Positions 8,873 to 16,645 of a stretch of DNA of 50,279 nt are shown in pieces. The stretch's first letter is position 1. Every line of letters begins with the position of its first letter. The notes under the pieces are model-generated. The model did no database searches. It saw only the letters and a list, made by a program, of their open reading frames with translations, and was not told where the DNA came from. The stretch covers positions 1 to 50,279 of the forward strand of contig JBNLGG010000028.1 of NCBI GenBank assembly GCA_050305935.1, read 5' to 3'. The position numbers were made by a program, and so were the translations under genes. The DNA comes from CAJXNP01 sp050305935 (GTDB lineage: Bacteria; Bacteroidota; Bacteroidia; Cytophagales; Cyclobacteriaceae).

Positions 8873-10143
8873 TGAGAGAAGATAAAGGCATATTTCAGAA
8901 TATTGATTGGATTACTGTTCTGATCTATCTCGCGCTGGTTTTGATCGGGTGGCTTTCCATCTATTCTACTAACTATGATGCAGAAAGTGGGAGAACCATA
9001 TTTGACTTATCCATTAACAGCGGCAAGCAATTTTTGAGAATTGTTAGCTGTTTGCTAATCACTGTTGCCATTTTTTCAATTGATTTCAGAACCTTTGAAT
9101 CACTTGCCTATATCTTTTATGGTTTGCTGGTGTTGCTCCTTGTATTTGTGCTTGTATTCGGGAGGGAAGTAGCCGGTTCAAAATCCTGGTTTGAATTAGG
9201 TTTTTTCAAGATACAGCCCTCGGAATTCGCAAAATGGGGAACTGCCTTGGCGCTAGCCAGATTTATGTCAGTTGTCAATTTTAAGTTAGACCGGTTTAGA
9301 AATGCCGCCGGAATAGGGGCCATCATAGGGTTGCCCATGATCCTTATAGTCCTCCAGGGAGACACGGGAACTGCCCTCGTTTTTGCAGCATTTGTGGTTC
9401 CGTTATATCGGGAAGGATTGAACCCGCTTTTAATAATTGTCGGTATTGCAATGGCGGTGATATTTATCCTTACCCTGTTTGTGACAAAAATTATCCTGGT
9501 TTTTTCAGTGATAGGGGTAATTTCCATCATCATTTTCTTTATTAAGAAAAAAAACTGGAAGAACATTCTGCTGGCTATAGTTGGTGGAGTGATGGTCATT
9601 TCTGTCATCTTTGCGGTGGATTACGTGATCACAGATGTTCTTAAACCACACCAACAAAACCGGATCAAAGCGCTGATAGACCCCGATTCAGATCCCAGAG
9701 GCTATGGCTACAATGTGATCAATAGCAAAACGGCCATCGGCAGCGGTGGATTCGCTGGAAAAGGATACCTGGAAGGCTATTACACTCAGCTTGATTTTGT
9801 ACCGGAGCAAACCACCGATTTTATTTTTTGCACCATAGGGGAAGAATCAGGATGGTTAGGCAGTCTGGTATTGATTAGTTTGTTTATTTTTTTGATGATA
9901 AGAATAATAAATCTTGCCGAGCGTCAGAAATCGAAGTTTGCCAGGATCTATGGATATACAGTTGGTGGTATATTTTTCTTCCATTTTATGGTAAATATTG
10001 GTATGACTATTGGATATTTTCCGGTTATTGGTATTCCTTTGCCTTTCATCTCTTATGGGGGATCATCGCTTTGGGGCTTTACCATTTTGTTATTTACTTT
10101 GCTAAAACTGGACGCACACAGGATGCAGATATTGGTACATTAA
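8872..10143 (+). CDS. rodA: Rod-shape SEDS glycan polymerase RodA
   Basis: RodA is the SEDS-family glycosyltransferase that polymerises lipid II together with PBP2. The 423-residue polytopic protein contains the SEDS signatures AGSKSWFELGFFKIQPSEFAK, LQGDTGTALVF, IAIGSGG-like AIGSGGFAGKGYLEG, FVPEQTTDFIF and the C-terminal PLPFISYGGSS. The start codon overlaps the mrdA stop (TAATG). It is slightly long because of an extra hydrophobic stretch around residues 180-250 with a lysine-rich loop (IKKKNWKN). Confidence 0.96.
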   Translation: MREDKGIFQNIDWITVLIYLALVLIGWLSIYSTNYDAESGRTIFDLSINSGKQFLRIVSCLLITVAIFSIDFRTFESLAYIFYGLLVLLLVFVLVFGREVAGSKSWFELGFFKIQPSEFAKWGTALALARFMSVVNFKLDRFRNAAGIGAIIGLPMILIVLQGDTGTALVFAAFVVPLYREGLNPLLIIVGIAMAVIFILTLFVTKIILVFSVIGVISIIIFFIKKKNWKNILLAIVGGVMVISVIFAVDYVITDVLKPHQQNRIKALIDPDSDPRGYGYNVINSKTAIGSGGFAGKGYLEGYYTQLDFVPEQTTDFIFCTIGEESGWLGSLVLISLFIFLMIRIINLAERQKSKFARIYGYTVGGIFFFHFMVNIGMTIGYFPVIGIPLPFISYGGSSLWGFTILLFTLLKLDAHRMQILVH

Positions 10144-10153
10144 CTTTGAAGGA

Positions 10154-10609
10154 ATGAGAAAGGGGACGTTTGTTTTATTTGTATTGGTGATACTCACATT
10201 TTCAGCATGTGAAAAACCGATGGCGCCGGATTTAAAAAACATTGAAAACATAAATATTTCACTAAACGGATTTACCAGCGCTGATTTTAATTGCGATGCC
10301 AATTTTTATAATCCAAACGATAAGAAGATTACGTTAAAGCATGTCAATATTGATGTGAATGTCGATGGGAATTTCCTCACCAACATCGAACGGGATTACG
10401 AAATGGAATTAGCCCCGCTCAGCGAATTTACGGTTCCCGTGGAGGCTAATATCCCTTTTAAAAACATAGACCTTAACGAAGCACTGGCACTTTTTAAAAG
10501 CACCAGGCAATCAAAACTTCTACATTTCAAGGGAAAGATCAAAGTCAAAATGTACGGGATGAACTTTAGCATTCCGGTCGACCATCAGGAAAACATACAT
10601 TTAAATTGA
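10154..10609 (+). CDS. LEA14-like lipoprotein (water-stress/hypersensitive-response-type domain)
   Basis: The 151-residue protein has a lipoprotein signal (FVLVILTFSAC, lipidated Cys at residue 19) followed by a small Ig-like beta domain. It shows the LEA type 2 pattern: NFYNPNDKKITLKHVNIDV, then a strand with FTVPVEANIPF. In this family the asparagine-proline turn after an aromatic strand is characteristic. It lies 10 bases after rodA, so it is probably the last gene of the elongasome transcript. Its role in the envelope is not established. Confidence 0.75.
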   Translation: MRKGTFVLFVLVILTFSACEKPMAPDLKNIENINISLNGFTSADFNCDANFYNPNDKKITLKHVNIDVNVDGNFLTNIERDYEMELAPLSEFTVPVEANIPFKNIDLNEALALFKSTRQSKLLHFKGKIKVKMYGMNFSIPVDHQENIHLN

Positions 10610-10678
10610 TTAACCGGTTGGGAGGTTTTTGAAGCGGAGGTATTTTTTAGTATGTAATTTTTATTATACCACAATCTC

Positions 10679-12139
10679 ATGAGAAAGACTCTCATTGTCG
10701 TAGCCCTTTTGTTTTTTTCGGCTCCTTTGTTTTCGCAAAAAATATTCAGCGAAGGCGATTTTGATTACAATAAGACATTTGCCCCCTATGAAGTTTCTTT
10801 GGTGGATGGCATTTCATCAAATGATTTTCTTCTGCTTGGAGAATACCAAAAGGGAGTGTTCAGGTTCTCAAGATTTGATGAATATTTTATCGACAAATGG
10901 TCCCAAGTATTGGATTTTGGTAAGGAAGGAGGTTTTCCTGCACTCATTAAATTAAATGACGAGGCACTTGTGTTCAGGTATTGGACCAATGACGGAAAGG
11001 CCACCGTGGAAATCCGCGGATTCAACATTGAAACCGGGGAATTAGTGCGAACTGCCTCAAAAGTGATTTTTGAATCGAGTGAAAAGGACGCCGACATTCA
11101 GCTAAAATTTTCCGAATCAAGGTCGCACTTCCTGGTGTATAGTTTCAATCCAGAACAATCCGCAGATATAATCTTTGATGTCTACTCCACCACTGTACTG
11201 GATAAAATCCGCTCTCACAATCTGCATTTGGATGTTGCTCGGGGAAAGAATCTTAAGCCATATCTGAATGACTCCGGGGAAGTATTTGTTGCGGTAGGTG
11301 ATCCGGGCAGTTATACTATCGATGCCTATTATTTAAAACAAAACACATCGGCTGTAAAGCTAAGTTCCAATTTCAGTTTTAAGAGACCAGCCGACAGTTT
11401 TTCCGCTATGCGAATATTAAAGCAGAGTGAAAGCACCTACATGGTCGTAACAGCTGCTAACATCGAGGGAGAACTTGTGGGTATAAATGTGTCATCGTAC
11501 AATGTTGTGCTTAAATCCCACTTAACTTCAAATACATTTGATATAGATCAAAGTTTTATCAGCGAAACGTATCAGGGAAGCGTATTTACATCTGAAAATC
11601 AAAAGAAAAAATATATTTCCACCCCTGACAAGCTAATCAACACTGATTTACAGGAAATCATCAAAGACACCAATGGCAATTTTACCCTGATATTTGAAAT
11701 GCAAGAACTGCCTTCGACTTACCACGAGTTGGAAAAAGGCTTAAACTTTGGCATGAAATGGAAGGACCCCGAGGAGTTTTATTATAATTCCGAAGATATC
11801 CTACTGGTCAATATCGGCTCAGAGGGAATGATTAATTGGAAAAAAGCGATTCAAAAAACTCAGAGTTCAATGGGACACGGTTTGACATTGTCTTATCTGG
11901 CCAACTTAAAAAAAGATAATGAGCTTCAATTGGTGATGAAGGAATCTGCTAAAGGTAGCAGCCTGTTTTATTTTAATATTGATCTTGAAAATGGCAACAC
12001 CATTTCCAGGCAGGGTTTCATTGATGACAAAATTGACATCAACAAAAATTACTGTGCATGGCTGAGCGATAATGTGCTGCTACTTTGTGGCTATAAACCG
12101 GGTTCTACAAAAAGGAAATACTATTTCGTAGAGTTTTAA
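10679..12139 (+). CDS. Exported protein of unknown function
   Basis: I do not recognise this 486-residue protein. It has a clear signal peptide (MRKTLIVVALLFFSAPLFSQ) and a mature part made mostly of alternating beta strands with regular turn sequences, which suggests a periplasmic or surface beta-rich fold, possibly a propeller. There is no lipobox, T9SS sorting tail or recognisable catalytic motif. It lies 69 bases after the LEA14-like gene, and its last four bases overlap the end of the convergent arginine deiminase gene. Confidence 0.7.
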   Translation: MRKTLIVVALLFFSAPLFSQKIFSEGDFDYNKTFAPYEVSLVDGISSNDFLLLGEYQKGVFRFSRFDEYFIDKWSQVLDFGKEGGFPALIKLNDEALVFRYWTNDGKATVEIRGFNIETGELVRTASKVIFESSEKDADIQLKFSESRSHFLVYSFNPEQSADIIFDVYSTTVLDKIRSHNLHLDVARGKNLKPYLNDSGEVFVAVGDPGSYTIDAYYLKQNTSAVKLSSNFSFKRPADSFSAMRILKQSESTYMVVTAANIEGELVGINVSSYNVVLKSHLTSNTFDIDQSFISETYQGSVFTSENQKKKYISTPDKLINTDLQEIIKDTNGNFTLIFEMQELPSTYHELEKGLNFGMKWKDPEEFYYNSEDILLVNIGSEGMINWKKAIQKTQSSMGHGLTLSYLANLKKDNELQLVMKESAKGSSLFYFNIDLENGNTISRQGFIDDKIDINKNYCAWLSDNVLLLCGYKPGSTKRKYYFVEF

Positions 12140-13356
12140 TATACTTGTCTTTCCAATGGCAGTGTCATACATCTCGGCCCACCCAGTCCCCGGGATAATT
12201 CCGAGCTACTGGTCTCCACCACTTCTACACCCGCTTCCCGTAATGCACGGTTAGTGAATTTATTCCTGTTGTAAGAAATTACCCTTCTCGGCCCGATGGC
12301 AAAGACATTTGCGCCATCATACCATTGTTCCCTCGAGGAAAAATCAGGATTTCCAGCGCCTGTTTGAATAACCTCCAGGTATTTTATTTCTTCTTTCAGG
12401 ACGTCGGTGATAGATCTATTTATTACTTCCTTGTGGAGAATTACATTGCCATCACCATCCTCCCCATTCTTTCGATAGACATTTGTACGAAGCACAGAAT
12501 CCATTGCATCAGGGTAAGTAACTACCAGGTTTTCATCGATAATGGTAAATACTGTATCTAAATGCATGAAATTGCGCCTCGGCGGCAGGTCGACTTCATA
12601 TACCCTTTCCACCGATTCGTCCTTCAGCACTTGCTTTGCTACCAATTGGATCGCCTCTGTATCTGTTCGTTCGGAAGATCCTATTGCCAATGACTTTTTT
12701 GAAAGTACGATGACATCTCCACCTTCGATCGATGGAATATTGCCTTTCATATCTGCGGTAGGGTATATCTGCACGAAGCCATCTTTAAAGCTTTTATGGT
12801 TTTCAAAAATCAGCTTAATGAGGTTAGATTCCCTCTGCCTGCTGGAATATTTCATCTGACTACAGATTACTCCATTTTGAATGACGGCGGCAGGATCCCT
12901 CATAAAATACTGATTTGGACATGGCTGTATCAGATAATCTGAGGGATTCATTTTTTCGAGCTCAGGGCAGGTGAATTTATTCTTCAGCTCCTTCACTTTT
13001 ATTCCGGCAATCAATATGCTCGCACATTCCGATGTGGAATATCTGAAAATGATGTCACCAATGTGTTTCTCAAGTCCATGTTTACCAAACTCGATCTTAA
13101 ATATATCGGTCAGGATCCTGTCGTTGATTAGCACTTCCACTAAAAGGTCATGGAGACGATATACATTCGCTCCGGTCGTTTCCCGAATGAGATTAGTAAA
13201 CTCATCGTGCTCCTTTTGCATTACTTCGAGGTAAGGCACATCTTCAAATAGGAGTTCAGCCGTATTGTAAGGCGACAAGCGCTCAATTTCAGGGCCGGGA
13301 CGATGGGTTATAACTGTCTTTGGAGTACCAAATTCGGAATGAAGTGTTAATGACAT
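12136..13356 (-). CDS. Arginine deiminase
   Basis: This enzyme hydrolyses L-arginine to citrulline and ammonia (ArcA-type, guanidino-group-modifying superfamily). From the ATG at 13356 the protein has 406 residues, the standard size. All catalytic positions are visible: D154 in MRDPAAV, E211 in IEGGD, H265 and D267 in FMHLDTVF, and the nucleophile C396 in GGPRCMTLP. An upstream in-frame TTG at 13389 would add 11 hydrophobic residues; the ATG fits family starts (HSEFGTPKTVITHRPGPE) better. No ornithine transcarbamylase or carbamate kinase gene lies beside it, so a full ADI energy pathway is not shown here. Confidence 0.9.
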   Translation of the reverse strand: MSLTLHSEFGTPKTVITHRPGPEIERLSPYNTAELLFEDVPYLEVMQKEHDEFTNLIRETTGANVYRLHDLLVEVLINDRILTDIFKIEFGKHGLEKHIGDIIFRYSTSECASILIAGIKVKELKNKFTCPELEKMNPSDYLIQPCPNQYFMRDPAAVIQNGVICSQMKYSSRQRESNLIKLIFENHKSFKDGFVQIYPTADMKGNIPSIEGGDVIVLSKKSLAIGSSERTDTEAIQLVAKQVLKDESVERVYEVDLPPRRNFMHLDTVFTIIDENLVVTYPDAMDSVLRTNVYRKNGEDGDGNVILHKEVINRSITDVLKEEIKYLEVIQTGAGNPDFSSREQWYDGANVFAIGPRRVISYNRNKFTNRALREAGVEVVETSSSELSRGLGGPRCMTLPLERQVY

Positions 13357-13432
13357 AATTGTAATAATAAAGGCTACAATAAACAGCAATCAGGGTATTA
13401 AATCAATACGAGGGTCAAATAAATACAATTCA

Positions 13433-13921
13433 CTAAGAAAAGTGCTTTTTTGTTAACAATTCTGAAATATTCTCAAGGTATTCTCTATCAATTTCATCAA
13501 ATCCACAAATTTTTTCACTATCCACGTCCAGTATCAATCTGACCTCTTCCTTATCAAAAACCGGTACGACAATCTCAGACCTCGAAAGTGAACTGCAAGC
13601 TATGTGTCCCGGAAAACTGTCAACATCATCTACAACAATTGTCTTTCTTTCCTTCCATGACGTTCCGCATACACCTTTGCCAAACTTAATCCTGGTGCAG
13701 GCAATTGGCCCCTGAAATGGCCCCAACACTAACTCTGCCTCATCCACCAGGTAAAAACCAACCCATAAAAATGAAAAAGTTTGCTGAATAGCTGCCGAAA
13801 TATTGGCCAGGTTAGCGATCAGATTTTCCTCACTTTCAATTAATGCTTTCGCCTGGGGAAGCAGTATTTCGTATTTTTTGCGCTTGTCTTCCGTTGAGGC
13901 GATGTGTAATTCTTCAGCCAT
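13433..13921 (-). CDS. Free methionine-(R)-sulfoxide reductase (GAF-domain fRMsr)
   Basis: This enzyme reduces free methionine-R-sulfoxide using thiol chemistry. The 162-residue protein from the ATG at 13921 is a single GAF domain with WVGFYLVD, LGPFQGPIACTRIKFGKGVCG and the three reactive cysteines C75, C85 and C109. Their spacing (10 and 24 residues) equals that of the E. coli enzyme (C84, C94, C118). The upstream in-frame ATG at 13954 would add 11 residues unlike the family start MAEELHI. The chosen start overlaps the end of ribD by eight bases, suggesting coupling. Confidence 0.9.
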   Translation of the reverse strand: MAEELHIASTEDKRKKYEILLPQAKALIESEENLIANLANISAAIQQTFSFLWVGFYLVDEAELVLGPFQGPIACTRIKFGKGVCGTSWKERKTIVVDDVDSFPGHIACSSLSRSEIVVPVFDKEEVRLILDVDSEKICGFDEIDREYLENISELLTKKHFS

Positions 13922-14927
13922 TGTTCTTTTGATAAATAAATAACTGATCCCCAATAATATTTTCGCTTGATAACAAAGTAGCCTGCTTCAATACCGGGGC
14001 CTCTATTCCTTTTTTGAAAGTTGAGTTTGACTTAAAAACCCTGGCCTCGTCCCAAAAACCCAGGTCAATAAATGATTGAAGTGTTTTGCTTCCGCCTTCT
14101 ATGATGAGGGACAAGATTTTCCTTTTATAAAGATCGTTCAATACCAGCTCCGGAAAATTCTCCTCATTCAAGGCAACAAAATCAAGATTCGCCTCCGCCT
14201 GGTTTTTCGTGAGGTTATAGCAAACCGTGGGAACAGAACCGTCAAAAACATTCGCCTTTATGGGTAATTCAAGATGATGATCCAAAACAATTCTAGTCGG
14301 GTGTTTTCCGACAGCATCCCGAACAGTAAGGGATGGGTTATCATGCAACACGGTATTTTTTCCCACCAGAATCGCATCTTCCTGCGCACGCCATTGGTGA
14401 ACTAGTTGCCTGGAATATTCATTGGAAATCCATTTTGAATCGAAGTTTTCCCGAGCGACGAAACCGTCTGCTGTTTCGGCCCATTTTAAAATGATGTACG
14501 GTCGGCTATGATTGTGATAAGTGAAAAATCGCTTGTTTAAAGCCTCTCCCTCATCAGATAAAACACCTGTGGCTACCTCAATTCCACTGTTTACTAGTTT
14601 TCTGATGCCATTGCCCTTGACGATGGGGTTTGGATCCACATTGCAGATCACTACTTTCTTTACACCAGAAGAAATTAGCAGTTCGCTACACGGAGGGGTC
14701 AACCCGTGATGGCTGCAGGGCTCCAGGGTTACATACACCGTAGAACCTGGCAATAAAGATTTATCGCTGAGACTATCTATCGCATTTACTTCCGCATGGG
14801 CACCACCGTATTGCATGTGCCATCCTTCGCCAATAATTTTGTCTTCGTAGACAATAACACACCCTACCATCGGGTTTGGGCTGGTAGTGCCAAGACCATT
14901 CACAGCAAGCTCAAGCGCCCGCTCCAT
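13914..14927 (-). CDS. ribD: Bifunctional riboflavin biosynthesis deaminase/reductase RibD
   Basis: RibD deaminates the pyrimidine intermediate of riboflavin synthesis and then reduces its ribosyl side chain. Starting at the ATG at 14927 gives 337 residues. The N-terminal deaminase has the zinc site H44-A-E46 and C71/C80 in PCSHHGLTPPC. The C-terminal reductase begins near ILKWAETADGF and includes ILVGKNTVLHDNPSLTVR. The open frame continues 32 codons upstream, but that stretch overlaps the divergent prmC gene and is unlike the family. Only 39 bases separate the two start codons. No other rib genes are nearby. Confidence 0.95.
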   Translation of the reverse strand: MERALELAVNGLGTTSPNPMVGCVIVYEDKIIGEGWHMQYGGAHAEVNAIDSLSDKSLLPGSTVYVTLEPCSHHGLTPPCSELLISSGVKKVVICNVDPNPIVKGNGIRKLVNSGIEVATGVLSDEGEALNKRFFTYHNHSRPYIILKWAETADGFVARENFDSKWISNEYSRQLVHQWRAQEDAILVGKNTVLHDNPSLTVRDAVGKHPTRIVLDHHLELPIKANVFDGSVPTVCYNLTKNQAEANLDFVALNEENFPELVLNDLYKRKILSLIIEGGSKTLQSFIDLGFWDEARVFKSNSTFKKGIEAPVLKQATLLSSENIIGDQLFIYQKNNG

Positions 14928-14935
14928 AAAAATTG

Positions 14936-14943
14936 TATCTTTG
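14936..14943 (+). promoter_or_regulatory. Probable -7 element of prmC
   Basis: TATCTTTG matches the TAnnTTTG consensus exactly and lies 23 bases before the prmC ATG, inside the 39-base gap between the divergent ribD and prmC starts. I see no TTG at the expected distance upstream, where the sequence is ribD coding DNA. Medium to low confidence. Confidence 0.4.
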
Positions 14944-14966
14944 TCCGCCAATATTATAATTTCCGA

Positions 14967-15827
14967 ATGAGCGCTCAATTTTTCGAAGAAGCTAAATCCC
15001 TCCACAAATATATAGCAAAACAATTAGCAAACCTTTATGACATGCAGGAAGCAAATAACATTTCCAGGACATTGTTGCTTGATTTGTTACACCTGCGGGC
15101 GTCGGATCTGCTCATCAACAAATCCCTCCAGCTAACAAAGCCTGAAACCGAAAAAATTCAAGATGCCATTAAAAGGTTGATGGAAAATGAACCTGTTCAA
15201 TATATAACAGGCAAATGCCACTTCCACGGATTTGAATTTTTTGTGAACAAACACGTATTGATTCCCAGACCTGAAACCGAGGAATTGGTGAATCTAATTG
15301 TGAGCGGATGCGGAAAAAGTAAAAAAATGCTGGATATTGGCACGGGTTCCGGCTGCATTGCCATCTCGCTTTTCAGGCTTGTCCCGGATGCTCAGGTTGA
15401 TGCTATCGACGTAGATAGGCGAGCGCTGGAGGTGGCAAGACACAATGCTGAAGCACTGAATGCCCAGGTCAATTTCATTGAGGTAGACATATTGGAACAA
15501 CAGCAACTCGACGAAACATATGATGTCATCGTCAGTAATCCCCCCTATGTCCTCCATTCTGACGCAGAGAAAATGAGTCTGAATGTTCTTCAGTTTGAGC
15601 CCCACAAGGCCCTTTTTGTTCCCAACGACCAACCTCTGCTTTTCTATGATAAAATAGCGCAACTGGCATCGCAGTTTTTATCACAGGATGGTTTGCTTTT
15701 TTTTGAAATTCACGAAAAATTCGGACCTGAAATTGCCGAGATGCTATCCTCCTATGGATTCCAAAAAATCCATATTTTAAAGGACCTGCAGGGAAAAGAT
15801 CGAATGGTAAGGGCTTCTAGGAGATAA
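14967..15827 (+). CDS. prmC: Peptide chain release factor N5-glutamine methyltransferase PrmC
   Basis: PrmC methylates the glutamine of the GGQ motif in release factors using SAM. From the ATG at 14967 the protein has 286 residues. An alpha-helical N-terminal domain is followed by the signature RPETEELV (101-108), the SAM-binding DIGTGSGCIAISL (123-135) and the catalytic NPPY (191-194). The frame is open 57 codons further upstream, but that part runs across ribD and is not PrmC-like. The end overlaps the convergent downstream gene by 11 bases. Confidence 0.94.
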   Translation: MSAQFFEEAKSLHKYIAKQLANLYDMQEANNISRTLLLDLLHLRASDLLINKSLQLTKPETEKIQDAIKRLMENEPVQYITGKCHFHGFEFFVNKHVLIPRPETEELVNLIVSGCGKSKKMLDIGTGSGCIAISLFRLVPDAQVDAIDVDRRALEVARHNAEALNAQVNFIEVDILEQQQLDETYDVIVSNPPYVLHSDAEKMSLNVLQFEPHKALFVPNDQPLLFYDKIAQLASQFLSQDGLLFFEIHEKFGPEIAEMLSSYGFQKIHILKDLQGKDRMVRASRR

Positions 15828-16446
15828 CCTCCCCGAGGACAAAATCATCTTCTGATGAAATTTGAAATTTTCCCTCTACATGAGAGATAATTCTATGAAG
15901 GTGGTCAACCTTAATTTTTTCACGGTGATGGTCTGGAAAAACTATGTCAAAATATTGGCCGGACACCTTTGCCAACACTATTATTTCCGCGCTGATGGGT
16001 AGCCACTTTTCAAATCTCCTCTTCCCTGGGATATAATATGAATGATTTTTAATGATGATATTTATTTTAAGATCCGAATACCTTGGCTGAATTTGAAACA
16101 TCTCTGGTAGGTCCAGCCAGGTAAAAACATTAACAACATCACTTTTTCTCTTCATTAAATAGTCAAGACTCATGTCGATGGTAGTATCATCTTTTTCTAG
16201 TTGAATGACATCGATAGGATACTGGTAACTAATTTCATCTGTCAGTTCGTCCATGGCTTCACTCGAGCAAATGACTGCATCGACTTTTATACCACGACTG
16301 GTCAACACCTTGAATGCTCCCCTTCCGGCAATAATAATTGGGCTCCATTCTAAAAAAGACTCAAGCACAGGGAATTCAATGGAGTCGGTTTCCAGAATTA
16401 CCAATGAACCTTCCTGGTTTTCCTTGACGACGTGGTGTGAAGACAT
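15817..16446 (-). CDS. Thiamine-pyrophosphokinase-like protein, probably degenerate
   Basis: The 209 residues from the ATG at 16446 resemble the thiamin pyrophosphokinase layout: an N-terminal alpha/beta part (SPIIIAGRGAFKVLTSRGIK, VDAVICSSEAMDEL), a QLEKDDTTIDMSLDYL segment like the kinase's DxDxTD region, and a beta-rich C-terminus. The acidic triad expected after the ligand loop (GDFDS-type) is replaced by VICSSEAM, so catalysis is doubtful. An in-frame GTG at 16518 would add 24 residues; MSSHHVVKENQEG looks like the natural start. Homology is inferred from pattern only. It may be a binding protein or a lineage-specific paralogue rather than an enzyme. Confidence 0.6.
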   Translation of the reverse strand: MSSHHVVKENQEGSLVILETDSIEFPVLESFLEWSPIIIAGRGAFKVLTSRGIKVDAVICSSEAMDELTDEISYQYPIDVIQLEKDDTTIDMSLDYLMKRKSDVVNVFTWLDLPEMFQIQPRYSDLKINIIIKNHSYYIPGKRRFEKWLPISAEIIVLAKVSGQYFDIVFPDHHREKIKVDHLHRIISHVEGKFQISSEDDFVLGEVIS

Positions 16447-16561
16447 ACCGATTTGTTTTAAATTAATTGCAATTGAAGAACGAATTATAACAGCATGTTT
16501 TGCCAAATTGACAATCACCTGGTAATTAATTTATGACATTTTCAATATGTAAGGAAATTAC

Positions 16562-16591
16562 TTTGTTTTTATTAATAAAATTCTAATTTTA
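16562..16591 (+). promoter_or_regulatory. Probable promoter of the OmpA/LysM gene
   Basis: TTTG at 16562-16565 and TAATTTTA at 16584-16591 are 18 bases apart; the second element matches TAnnTTTG except for its last base. A start near 16598 would give a leader of about 48 bases before the ATG at 16646. Confidence 0.4.
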
Positions 16592-16645
16592 CATATTAGT
16601 CGTCATTTTTCGTCAGTACACATTAATTATTAAACCACATTGTTT

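Noticed and set aside
12136..13356. Complete arginine deiminase energy pathway
   Set aside because: No ornithine transcarbamylase, carbamate kinase or antiporter gene lies next to the deiminase.
14796..14966. N-terminal extension of prmC by 57 codons
   Set aside because: It runs antisense across ribD coding sequence; the ATG at 14967 fits family length and start.
14928..15023. N-terminal extension of ribD by 32 codons
   Set aside because: It overlaps the divergent prmC start and has no resemblance to RibD; the ATG at 14927 gives the usual length.
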